The translations under genes were made by a program, and so were the position numbers. From the NCBI GenBank assembly GCA_002314645.1, contig DCGS01000030.1:1-10939 (forward strand): a stretch of 10,939 nt of DNA, read 5' to 3'. The notes under the pieces are model-generated. The model ran no database searches and was not told where the DNA came from. It worked only from the letters and a program-made list of their open reading frames with translations. Source of the stretch: Ruminococcaceae bacterium UBA1772 (GTDB lineage: Bacteria; Bacillota; Clostridia; Oscillospirales; Acutalibacteraceae). This document shows positions 1 to 6,007 of this stretch, one piece after another (the first letter of the stretch is position 1; every line of letters begins with the position of its first letter).

Positions 1-98
1 GTGCAGCAGCACAGGATGACTTTGAAGAGAAGAAGGAAGAACTTCGTGCTCAAGTTGAAGCACTCACAACAAAATTCCCAATCTACAGAGAAACATAA
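1..98 (+). CDS. glyA: C-terminal fragment, probable serine hydroxymethyltransferase
   Basis: Only the last 32 codons are in the window, read in the frame whose first full codon begins at base 3 and ending in TAA at 96-98. The fragment ends with a DFEEKKEELRAQV segment followed by LTTKFPIYRET. This resembles the usual C-terminus of serine hydroxymethyltransferase, in which a DFE..K...R..V helix is followed by a (K/E)(F/Y)P(L/I)Y motif close to the stop. That enzyme interconverts serine and glycine using PLP and tetrahydrofolate in the cytoplasm. No catalytic residue is visible, so the call rests on the tail pattern alone. The gene ends just before a strong hairpin terminator shared with the convergent DUF554 gene. 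Confidence 0.6.
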   Translation, partial: AAAQDDFEEKKEELRAQVEALTTKFPIYRET

Positions 99-104
99 AA
101 AAAG

Positions 105-133
105 AAAGCTCAAATGCATTGCATTTGAGCTTT
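105..133. terminator. Bidirectional intrinsic terminator between convergent genes
   Basis: A perfect 13-bp stem (AAAGCTCAAATGC at 105-117 and its complement at 121-133) closes a 3-nt loop. A T-rich tract follows to about 141 on the plus strand. An A-rich tract at 97-107 gives the U-run for the minus strand. It therefore serves the probable glyA on the left and the DUF554 gene on the right. The T-tract touches the DUF554 stop codon. Confidence 0.9.
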
Positions 134-139
134 TATTTT

Positions 140-838
140 TTAACTAAATAACATACAAACGAGTGGAACAAGAAGAAGTGCTGGAAGCATATCTGCCACT
201 TTAAGTTTTAATGTGCTTATAAGATTAATACCAATTGCAAGAATCATTACCGAACCCGCACAGATTATTTCATTTATTGTAGGCTCTGATAGGAATGAAC
301 CAAGCCATATTCCAAGACAAACTAGACCGCCCTGGAAAACAAATACAAATGCTGCGGAGAAAAGAACCCCTATACCTAAAGAAGCTGAAAGCATTGTGGA
401 TGAAATGAGGTCAAGAAGTGACTTTGTGTAGAGCATTTCATTATCAGATGAAACACCTGCATTTATTGAGCCGACAATAGTCATGGCACCTATGCAGAAA
501 AGAAGAGATGCTGTAACAAAGCCTTCTGCAATGTTACCACTCTTATTCTCTTTACCTTTATTAAGCTTCTCTGAAAGCTTGTCGCCGACACTATTAAGCT
601 TGCCATCTATATCCAGCAATGTACCAAGTGCAGTACCAAGCACAAGAGAAATTATCATAATTAATTGGTTTTGTCCTTTAAGGATTCCTGGAATTGCAAT
701 GGCAATTGTGCATAGACCTAGCACCTTCATAATTCCGTCTGTTAATTTTTCAGGAATACCTTTATGTAAAAGAAGGCCTAAAAGACTTCCTAAAAGAACA
801 GTTCCAGTATTTGCAAAAACTCCGTAAAAATGACTCAA
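140..838 (-). CDS. DUF554 family integral membrane protein
   Basis: This 232-residue hydrophobic protein carries DUF554 (YdfK-like) hallmarks: a glycine-rich N-terminal helix with NTGTVLLGSLLG, a central FCIGAMTIVGSINAG segment, a KSLLDL segment near residue 139, and a FVFQGG segment near residue 167. About six hydrophobic stretches can be seen (near residues 8-24, 36-53, 57-75, 107-127, 146-184 and 190-232). A charged loop lies at about 79-103 (DKLSEKLNKGKENKSG). The family's substrate and role are unknown, although a transport-like function is often suspected. The start codon is TTG (836-838), preceded at 6 nt by GAGGTG, and no better ATG lies nearby. Length is normal for the family. It is apparently monocistronic, with its own promoter upstream and a shared terminator at the 3' end. 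Confidence 0.88.
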   Translation of the reverse strand: MSHFYGVFANTGTVLLGSLLGLLLHKGIPEKLTDGIMKVLGLCTIAIAIPGILKGQNQLIMIISLVLGTALGTLLDIDGKLNSVGDKLSEKLNKGKENKSGNIAEGFVTASLLFCIGAMTIVGSINAGVSSDNEMLYTKSLLDLISSTMLSASLGIGVLFSAAFVFVFQGGLVCLGIWLGSFLSEPTINEIICAGSVMILAIGINLISTLKLKVADMLPALLLVPLVCMLFS

Positions 839-867
839 TTTTTACACCTCGAAAAAAAGATATTTCT

Positions 868-895
868 ATTTTATAATGCATTTAGAAAAAGTCAA
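868..895 (-). promoter_or_regulatory. Candidate sigma-70 promoter for the DUF554 gene
   Basis: On the minus strand a TTGACT -35 box (890-895) is separated by 16 nt from a TAAAAT -10 box (868-873). Transcription would start near 861, leaving a short leader that contains the GAGGTG ribosome binding site of the TTG-initiated gene. Called by eye from consensus similarity. Confidence 0.5.
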
Positions 896-897
896 CG

Positions 898-926
898 TTT
901 CTAAGTTTAAAAAAATAATGTATAAT
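898..926 (+). promoter_or_regulatory. Candidate promoter for the DUF3783 gene
   Basis: A perfect TATAAT -10 box sits at 921-926, 28 bases before the start codon. The -35 region at 898-903 (TTTCTA, 17-nt spacing) matches the consensus poorly, so the promoter may be weak or activator-dependent. It is arranged back to back with the DUF554 promoter. Confidence 0.5.
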
Positions 927-954
927 TATCATAGTTTTTTAAAAGAGGTAGAAT

Positions 955-1326
955 ATGAAAGTTAAAACATCTGGCAGTATTATCTGCTTTAATTTTGAAA
1001 GTGAAAAATTTTTAGGGCTCTCTAAAATTTGTAACAATCTTGGAATTCGTGTTCGTGAGGTGCCAAAAGAAGAATATTCAAAAACTGTTGGAGAACTCAT
1101 GGGCTTCCAGGTTGAAAATGAATCAAACCAGAGAAACTGTGACTTTCCCGAGGAAATGATGGTTGTATATAACCTGGGAACTAATTTAGATAAACTTCTT
1201 CGTAAAATGCGTGAAAGAGAAATAGACGTGCCATATAAAGCAATGCTTACGGGCACTAATCAAAGCTGGATTCCAAAGGATTTAGTTTTAGAGCTTATAG
1301 AGGAACATAAGCAAATGAATAAATAA
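955..1326 (+). CDS. DUF3783 domain protein
   Basis: A 123-residue soluble protein of unknown function. The C-terminal half fits the DUF3783 pattern: an EEMMVVYNLGTNLDKLLRKM segment (about residues 67-85), then VPYKAMLTGTNQSWIPKDL and a final ELIEEH. The N-terminal half has a beta-rich IICFNFESEKF segment and an NNLGIRVREVP segment, which could form a small alpha/beta fold. There are no metal-binding motifs, membrane segments or signal peptide. Members of this family are small cytoplasmic proteins common in Clostridia, and no biochemical role is known to me. The ATG is preceded by AGAGGT at 5 nt. It appears monocistronic, with a -10 box upstream and a strong hairpin 6 nt after the stop. Confidence 0.75.
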   Translation: MKVKTSGSIICFNFESEKFLGLSKICNNLGIRVREVPKEEYSKTVGELMGFQVENESNQRNCDFPEEMMVVYNLGTNLDKLLRKMREREIDVPYKAMLTGTNQSWIPKDLVLELIEEHKQMNK

Positions 1327-1332
1327 AAAAAG

Positions 1333-1356
1333 ACCCCTCAACCTTTGTTGAGGGGT
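1333..1356. terminator. Bidirectional intrinsic terminator
   Basis: A 10-bp GC-rich stem (ACCCCTCAAC at 1333-1342, complement at 1347-1356) closes a CTTT loop. The plus strand continues with TTTGTTCTT. The minus strand continues with a run of U from the A-tract at 1324-1330. It ends the DUF3783 gene and the Fe-S assembly operon that converge here. Confidence 0.9.
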
Positions 1357-1363
1357 TTTGTTC

Positions 1364-2314
1364 TTATTTAAGGAAGCCTTGAATAATGATTTCTTCTGCT
1401 TCTTCCTCTGTCATGCCAAATGTTTCAAGCTTTAAGAGCTGATCAGAATTGATTTTACCAATGGCAGCCTCGTGAATAACCATAGCATCTGGATGGTTTG
1501 CAGCAATAGCTGGAATAGATGAAATGTGTGCGTTGTCCATAATGATAGAGTCGCACTGTACGTGAGCGTTACACTTATTATTACCAATTGCATTTGGATA
1601 GAATATCTGAGTTGAGTTATCTTTACCAACTGTTCTTGAAATAATACGAGCTGATGAATCCTCACCATTTAAGTTTACAACCATGTCAGTCTTTGCTGTC
1701 TGGTCGCCATGAGTCATAAGACGCTCCATCATATAAATTTTAGCGCCAGCTTCAAGGTTTGCTTCAGTCTTTCTGTATGTTGAGTCAACACCCTTAATCT
1801 GAACCATTTCCATTTCAGCATATGAGCCTTCATCCATATTAATAATGGTTGTAGGGTTTAAGATTCTCTTACCCTTACCGTCACCTTCACCATAGTGCTT
1901 TTCTACGTACTTAATTCTAGCATTCTTTCCAATGTGGAATGCGTGAATACCGTCGTGTTGGCTGTCTCCACCGCCACAATTGTGAATACCACAACCTGCA
2001 ACAATTACAACGTCTGCGCCTTCACCAATGTAGAAGTCATTGTATACGAGGTCATTTACTCCAGATTCAGTAATAATAACTGGAATATGTACCTCTTCGC
2101 CTACAGTACCTGGCTTTACAATAATATCAATGCCTGGCTTGTCTGTCTTTGGAACAATTTCAATATTCCTTGATGAAGTACGAACAAGTCCTTCACCATT
2201 TTTTCTAATGTTGAATGCACCATCTGGTGTGCCTGTCATATCTGCAATTGCTTCTAGAACACCTTTATCTGTTGGTGTCAAAGAGAGGTCAAATTTGAAA
2301 TCTTTAATATCCAT
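1364..2314 (-). CDS. SufB-like Fe-S scaffold protein (SmsB type)
   Basis: A 316-residue SufB/SufD-family protein, much shorter than E. coli SufB (about 495 residues) and close to the minimal SmsB form. It is expected to assemble Fe-S clusters on a scaffold driven by the adjacent SufC-like ATPase. The beta-helix core includes VVIVAGCGIHNCGG (C108, C113). The C-terminal part has HVQCDSIIM (C254) and VIHEAAIGKI (H281, E282), then DQLLKLETFGMTEEEAEEII and GFLK. C254 and E282 align with E. coli SufB C405 and E434, which are needed for cluster assembly (family knowledge), so this looks like an active SufB-type subunit and not a SufD. The ATG overlaps the upstream TAA by one base (TAATG) and has GGGGAGG 6 nt upstream, which indicates translational coupling to the ATPase. 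A terminator follows. Confidence 0.9.
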   Translation of the reverse strand: MDIKDFKFDLSLTPTDKGVLEAIADMTGTPDGAFNIRKNGEGLVRTSSRNIEIVPKTDKPGIDIIVKPGTVGEEVHIPVIITESGVNDLVYNDFYIGEGADVVIVAGCGIHNCGGGDSQHDGIHAFHIGKNARIKYVEKHYGEGDGKGKRILNPTTIINMDEGSYAEMEMVQIKGVDSTYRKTEANLEAGAKIYMMERLMTHGDQTAKTDMVVNLNGEDSSARIISRTVGKDNSTQIFYPNAIGNNKCNAHVQCDSIIMDNAHISSIPAIAANHPDAMVIHEAAIGKINSDQLLKLETFGMTEEEAEEIIIQGFLK

Positions 2315-3051
2315 TATTTTTCCTCCCCTCTAAGTGTGCATTCAGAACTAAAGCTACCAAACTGAGAAAGAAGTGTTGGGAATACTTCATCCTTTGGTCC
2401 CTGAGTTCTAATATTGCCATCTGCAAGAACAATAATATCGTCTGCAAGCTGCATAATTCTCTCCTGGTGAGAGATGATTATTACATTTTTATGTCTATTC
2501 TTAGAAAGAGCACGGAATGAATCTACAAGCATTGTGAAGCTCCAAAGATCAATGCCAGCCTCTGGTTCGTCATAAATTGCAAGTTCTAGGTTACGAGCCA
2601 TAAGTGTTGCAATTTCAATACGCTTAACCTCACCACCTGAGAGCGATGTATCCACTTCTCTATTAAGATAGTCCATTGAACAGAGGCCAACATTTGTAAG
2701 GTATGTACAGCACTCATCCTCTGGAAGCTCGCTACCATGAGCAAGACTTAAAAGGTCACGTACTGTCATTCCCTTGAAACGTGGTGGCTGCTGGAATGCA
2801 TAACCAATTCCAAGCTTTGCACGCTCTGTTATATTCATATCTGTAACATCTGTTCCGTTGAAAATGATTTTACCAGATGTTGGCTTTTCAATACCCATAA
2901 TGAGTTTAGCAAGTGTTGACTTGCCGCCACCATTTGGTCCTGTAATTACAGTGAACTTTTCATCATCTATTGTTAAAGTTAAATCTTTAATGATGTCAAG
3001 TTTGCCTTCATCGCCGTCAACGGTAAAAGATACATTTTTAAGTTCAAGCAT
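2314..3051 (-). CDS. sufC: SufC-like ABC ATPase (SmsC type)
   Basis: A 245-residue soluble ABC-type ATPase that powers Fe-S assembly on its SufB-like partner; no transmembrane partner is present. All motifs are intact: Walker A GPNGGGKST (38-46), Q-loop FQQPPRFKG (Q87), signature LSGGE (137-141), Walker B LAIYDEPEAGID (D161, E162) and H-loop SHQ (H195). The FQQPP after the Q-loop lysine-poor region and the DEPEAGID Walker B (where transporters have DEPTSALD) are typical of SufC. The start ATG follows AAGGGG at 8 nt. It lies 22 nt after the Mrp-type gene and overlaps the SufB-like gene by one base, so the three are clearly one operon. No SufS, SufU or SufD gene is adjacent. Confidence 0.93.
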   Translation of the reverse strand: MLELKNVSFTVDGDEGKLDIIKDLTLTIDDEKFTVITGPNGGGKSTLAKLIMGIEKPTSGKIIFNGTDVTDMNITERAKLGIGYAFQQPPRFKGMTVRDLLSLAHGSELPEDECCTYLTNVGLCSMDYLNREVDTSLSGGEVKRIEIATLMARNLELAIYDEPEAGIDLWSFTMLVDSFRALSKNRHKNVIIISHQERIMQLADDIIVLADGNIRTQGPKDEVFPTLLSQFGSFSSECTLRGEEK

Positions 3052-3073
3052 TTCTTTTACCCCTTATTTTAAC

Positions 3074-3898
3074 TTATTTGCTGAGAGATTCTGCAATTTT
3101 GTCGAATGCTTCATCAATACCTGCTCTGTCAACGTCGAATACTTTTCCTGCGTCAACGAGCGATGCATTCTCTGGTACAATTGGGAGCTTTGCAAGAACT
3201 GGAACGCCAAGCTCAGCTGCAACTGCTTCTGCCTTGCTGCTACCGAAGATTTCCATCTTTTTACCGCAGTCTGGGCACTCAACATAGCTCATGTTTTCAA
3301 CAACGCCAAGAATTGGAACGTTCATCATCTTTGCCATGTTGTATGCTTTTGCAACAATCATCTGTACAAGATCCTGAGGAGTTGTAACAACTACAATACC
3401 CTTAACAGGAAGTGACTGATAAACAGTAAGTGGAACGTCACCTGTTCCTGGAGGCATGTCTACGAACATGTAGTCAACGTTGCCCCACATAACTTCTGTC
3501 CAGAACTGATTAATTACGCCACTGATAACTGGACCTCTCCATACAACTGGAGCAGTCTCGTCTTCAAGCATAAGGTTAATTGACATAACCTTAACTTTAT
3601 TTTCAGAAAGAGCAGGAATAACACCTGTGTCAGTGCCTTCTACTCTATCATGAATTCCAAATGCCTGTGGAATTGATGGACCTGTAATATCAGCGTCCAA
3701 AATTGCTGTGCTGTTACCCTTTGCAGCTGAAGCACATGCAAGAAGAGAAGTAACGAGTGACTTACCTACGCCGCCCTTACCACTTGCAACAGCAATAACA
3801 TTTTTTACGTTGCTATATTCATTCTGTGCAAGCATAAAATCTGCTTTTTCACACTTAGATGAACAATTTGCGCAATCGTTTGGATTACAATCTGCCAT
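3074..3898 (-). CDS. Mrp/ApbC (Nbp35-like) P-loop ATPase, Fe-S carrier
   Basis: A 274-residue Mrp/NBP35/ApbC-family ATPase, thought to carry or transfer [4Fe-4S] clusters to target enzymes. Visible motifs are the deviant Walker A GKGGVGKS (40-47), LDADITGPS (68-75), the MPPGTGD switch region (148-154), TTPQ (172-175), and a CPDC pair (C208, C211) at the cluster-binding dimer interface. An N-terminal extension holds four cysteines, C4, C9, C12 and C16 (Cx4Cx2Cx3C). It recalls the ferredoxin-like N-terminus of eukaryotic Nbp35 and is absent from classic E. coli Mrp. The ATG is preceded by AGGAG at 8 nt. It lies 47 nt after tadA and 22 nt before the SufC-like gene. Its place at the head of the scaffold genes supports a role in moving newly made clusters. 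Confidence 0.92.
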   Translation of the reverse strand: MADCNPNDCANCSSKCEKADFMLAQNEYSNVKNVIAVASGKGGVGKSLVTSLLACASAAKGNSTAILDADITGPSIPQAFGIHDRVEGTDTGVIPALSENKVKVMSINLMLEDETAPVVWRGPVISGVINQFWTEVMWGNVDYMFVDMPPGTGDVPLTVYQSLPVKGIVVVTTPQDLVQMIVAKAYNMAKMMNVPILGVVENMSYVECPDCGKKMEIFGSSKAEAVAAELGVPVLAKLPIVPENASLVDAGKVFDVDRAGIDEAFDKIAESLSK

Positions 3899-3945
3899 TT
3901 ATAACATCTCCTAAATATAATACACCTTAAATATTATTCCCAAAT

Positions 3946-4413
3946 TTATTTCTTTTTATTATCTCTTAGAGCTTTAAAAAACTCTGAGAGTAAAGAACTA
4001 CATTCATCCTCAAGTATGCCACCCACATAGTTTGGTTTGTGGTTAAACGGATACTCGAATAAGTTTATAACGCTCCCAACGGAGCCAGCCTTGTTGTCAG
4101 ATGCGCCAAAATATACATTTCTAATTCTAGAATTAATTATGGCACCAGCGCACATAGGACAAGGCTCTAGTGTGACATAGAGGTCACACTCCCAAAGGCG
4201 CCAGCCCGAAAGAGAGGTACACGCCTCGTTTATTGCCTCAAGTTCAGCGTGAAAAAGAGCATTCTTGCCATATTCACGCTTGTTATATCCGCGGCCGACA
4301 ATTTCTCCGCCGCGTACAACGACAGCACCTACAGGAACCTCTCCTTCGGCTGCCGCCATTTTTGCAAGACTTATAGCCTCGCGCATAAATTCTATGTTCA
4401 TATTCTCTTCCAT
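3946..4413 (-). CDS. tadA: tRNA-specific adenosine deaminase TadA
   Basis: A 155-residue zinc-dependent deaminase that converts adenosine to inosine at the wobble position of tRNA-Arg(ACG) in the cytoplasm. The catalytic HAE motif (H55, E57, in FHAELEAINEA) and the PCPMCAGAI motif (C85, C88) supply the zinc ligands and proton shuttle. EVPVGAVVV near residue 25 and VYFGASDNKAG near residue 100 are typical of TadA. The first ATG is used here: AGGG lies 8 nt upstream, inside the end of the preceding gene. Met5 (ATG at 4399-4401), preceded by GGAAGAG at 3 nt, is a less well-spaced alternative. Only 5 nt separate it from the CPBP gene, so the two are probably co-translated. The Fe-S operon follows after 47 nt without a terminator. 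Confidence 0.94.
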   Translation of the reverse strand: MEENMNIEFMREAISLAKMAAAEGEVPVGAVVVRGGEIVGRGYNKREYGKNALFHAELEAINEACTSLSGWRLWECDLYVTLEPCPMCAGAIINSRIRNVYFGASDNKAGSVGSVINLFEYPFNHKPNYVGGILEDECSSLLSEFFKALRDNKKK

Positions 4414-4418
4414 ACGGC

Positions 4419-5492
4419 TTACCCTACATATGAAATTCTGTCTATAAGATCAGAAATGAGTATTACGAGCGCCGCCGCCATTGGAAGAGATATTATCTCA
4501 TAGAAAAATGCCTCGGCACGGTATATTCTTTTTCCTTCAGGAAGAAGTCCTCCTGGAGAGTTAAGTGTTGCTTTGTGTCTGTAGTAGTCAACTATTTTAA
4601 TGAGTGCAATTACACCAAGAACAACGCCTATACCATTTACTACAAGGAATGTTGTTACGTATACAGCTTCTTTGCAGTTTGACATCATGGTGCTCATGAC
4701 TGTTGCATAAAAGTTATTCATAAAGTGAATTGCAATACCAGTCCAAAGACTGTCTGTCACAATTACTGCCCAGCCAAGAACACAGCCAAGCATTAATGCG
4801 AACGGAGCTTGAACCATGTTGCCATGAAGAAGGGCAAATATTATGGCACTAGAAACAATGGCAAAAACATCACCATATTTTCTAAGTGACTGCATTACAA
4901 CGCCACGAACTGCGAATTCTTCCATTAAAGCTGGAACAATTGCAGTACTTAAAACCTGCCATAAAAAAGATGATACAGATTTAGCCGCAGGGCTTTCAGC
5001 TGTTTCAAATTCAAAGCCAAAGCTATTAGCTCCAAGAACAAAGAATGTTGTTATATAGTTACTTACCACAAGAGCAAGGAATCCAACACCCAAGAGTAAA
5101 ACTACAAGCTTTCCAGAATTAGGTTTGCCGAGTGGTACAAGTTCTCTTTCTTTGTTTTTTCTATTTAGGAAATTAAGGGCCAAAAGTCCAAATCCAAATG
5201 GAAGCATAATACAGAATGCTGAGTAGATTATTTGGACTACGTTAAAAATTGCATCGCTAGTCTGATAATAGGTTATGAGAGGAGTCTTAATAATAATTTT
5301 TACAAAGAGCTCTCCGAAGTAGTGGAACATTAAAATGCAAAGACCAATAATTCCACTTGTTATAACAATACCCTTTTTATCTGCATTGTTCATGCGAACA
5401 ATAGCACCAGGTTGATCTTTTGGGATTTCGTTGCCAGTATAGTATGAATCATATTTCACATGAATTTTTCCATATTCAGAATTATTATCCAT
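4419..5492 (-). CDS. CPBP family intramembrane metalloprotease (CAAX/Abi)
   Basis: A 357-residue polytopic membrane protein of the CPBP (Rce1-like) family. The three signature motifs are present: EEFAVR (E191, E192, R196), FALLHGN (H223) and HFMNN (H256, N260). Together they form the glutamate/histidine active site of these proteases. Hydrophobic segments occur near residues 42-70, 83-108, 128-155, 175-190, 208-248, 278-300 and 335-350. The N-terminal 40 residues are polar (MDNNSEYGKIHVKYDSYYTG), suggesting a cytoplasmic tail. The start is set at 5490-5492 because GGGAGG lies 7 nt upstream; the frame stays open for 22 codons further upstream, but no ribosome binding site supports that start. 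Bacterial members can act in bacteriocin self-immunity or protein processing, and nothing here selects a substrate. It heads the tadA-mrp-sufCB cluster. Confidence 0.88.
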   Translation of the reverse strand: MDNNSEYGKIHVKYDSYYTGNEIPKDQPGAIVRMNNADKKGIVITSGIIGLCILMFHYFGELFVKIIIKTPLITYYQTSDAIFNVVQIIYSAFCIMLPFGFGLLALNFLNRKNKERELVPLGKPNSGKLVVLLLGVGFLALVVSNYITTFFVLGANSFGFEFETAESPAAKSVSSFLWQVLSTAIVPALMEEFAVRGVVMQSLRKYGDVFAIVSSAIIFALLHGNMVQAPFALMLGCVLGWAVIVTDSLWTGIAIHFMNNFYATVMSTMMSNCKEAVYVTTFLVVNGIGVVLGVIALIKIVDYYRHKATLNSPGGLLPEGKRIYRAEAFFYEIISLPMAAALVILISDLIDRISYVG

Positions 5493-5578
5493 AAGGCAAC
5501 CTCCCTTTTTATTTGGTCTATTAAAAAATATTATACTTAAATTATCCTTAATATACACAAAGTAATAGACATTACATT

Positions 5579-5607
5579 ATTATATATATAAAATCAATTC
5601 ATTTCAA
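5579..5607 (-). promoter_or_regulatory. Strong candidate sigma-70 promoter for the CPBP-tadA(-mrp-sufCB) unit
   Basis: On the minus strand TTGAAA (5602-5607) and a perfect TATAAT (5579-5584) are separated by exactly 17 nt. Transcription would begin near 5572, giving a leader of about 80 nt before the CPBP start. The leader is very AT-rich and shows no strong hairpin. No terminator was seen between here and 1356, so the promoter may serve all five genes. Confidence 0.65.
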
Positions 5608-5613
5608 CACAAA

Positions 5614-5646
5614 AAAACTCGGGTTCTAAAACAGAACCCGAGTTTT
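5614..5646 (-). terminator. Intrinsic terminator of the oxidoreductase-hypA operon
   Basis: A 14-bp stem (5614-5627 with 5633-5646) around the core ACTCGGGTTCT closes a 5-nt loop, followed on the minus strand by a U-run from the A-tract at 5611-5617. It begins 5 nt past the hypA stop. The same 13-bp arm (AAAACTCGGGTTC and complement) forms the terminator at 9511-9541. Confidence 0.92.
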
Positions 5647-5651
5647 AAATT

Positions 5652-5996
5652 TTAAACAACACCTATATCAATCAACTTGAATTCTTGACCACTTAATATT
5701 GTCTTGTTTCTTGACCCACATTTTGGACAAACACCCTCTTCACGCATAACGTTATACAAGGCATTACAGTCCATACAAAGACCTTCTCCAACCTTCTTAT
5801 CAAGCATCAATTTACAATGAGAAAAAAGTGGCCTATCTTCAGTAACTATAGGGAAGTATTCTTCAAAGAATGTTGGCAAATATCCCGTTAATTCACCAAC
5901 TTCAAGGCGCATGTATTCTATAGCTCTTGCGTTTTGGTTTGTTGCTATTTGCTCAACCATATCAACAGCTTTACTCAAAACTGAAATTTCATGCAT
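5652..5996 (-). CDS. hypA: HypA family nickel metallochaperone
   Basis: A 114-residue HypA/HybF-family protein, full length for the family. HypA normally delivers nickel to [NiFe]-hydrogenase (or urease) precursors, working with HypB. Nickel binds at the extreme N-terminus, and MHE is intact here (H2, E3). The zinc site is made by two CxxC pairs, both present: CMDC (C74, C77) and CPKC (C90, C93). LEVGELTGYLP (31-41) is the usual conserved segment. AAGGG lies 5 nt before the ATG. It starts 11 nt after the stop of the large oxidoreductase gene, with its ribosome binding site at that junction, so the two are one transcription unit. No hydrogenase structural gene, urease gene or other hyp gene is in the window, which makes its client unclear. 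A terminator follows directly. Confidence 0.92.
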   Translation of the reverse strand: MHEISVLSKAVDMVEQIATNQNARAIEYMRLEVGELTGYLPTFFEEYFPIVTEDRPLFSHCKLMLDKKVGEGLCMDCNALYNVMREEGVCPKCGSRNKTILSGQEFKLIDIGVV

Positions 5997-6007
5997 ATAA
6001 ACCCTTC

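Noticed and set aside
483..827. Plus-strand open frames opposite the DUF554 gene
   Set aside because: They lie antisense to a well-supported membrane protein, show low-complexity Ser/Pro/Leu composition, and have no ribosome binding site or family resemblance.
2858..3415. A 185-codon plus-strand open frame opposite the Mrp and SufC-like genes
   Set aside because: It overlaps two genes with intact catalytic motifs and crosses their junction; the Cys/Asn/Phe-rich product looks like an antisense shadow.
3899..3945. A promoter between tadA and the Mrp gene (TTGGGA and TATTAT boxes)
   Set aside because: The spacing is only 15 nt and the transcription start would fall at or beyond the ribosome binding site, leaving no usable leader. 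Read-through from tadA is more likely.
5493..5558. A 22-codon upstream extension of the CPBP gene
   Set aside because: The frame is open and has an ATG at its start, but no ribosome binding site precedes it, while the internal ATG at 5490-5492 has GGGAGG at 7 nt. The extension would also encode a sequence reading through that ribosome binding site.
5493..5613. A possible riboswitch or attenuator in the AT-rich leader of the CPBP gene
   Set aside because: No stable paired element or recognisable aptamer core could be found by eye; only the promoter and ribosome binding site are supported.
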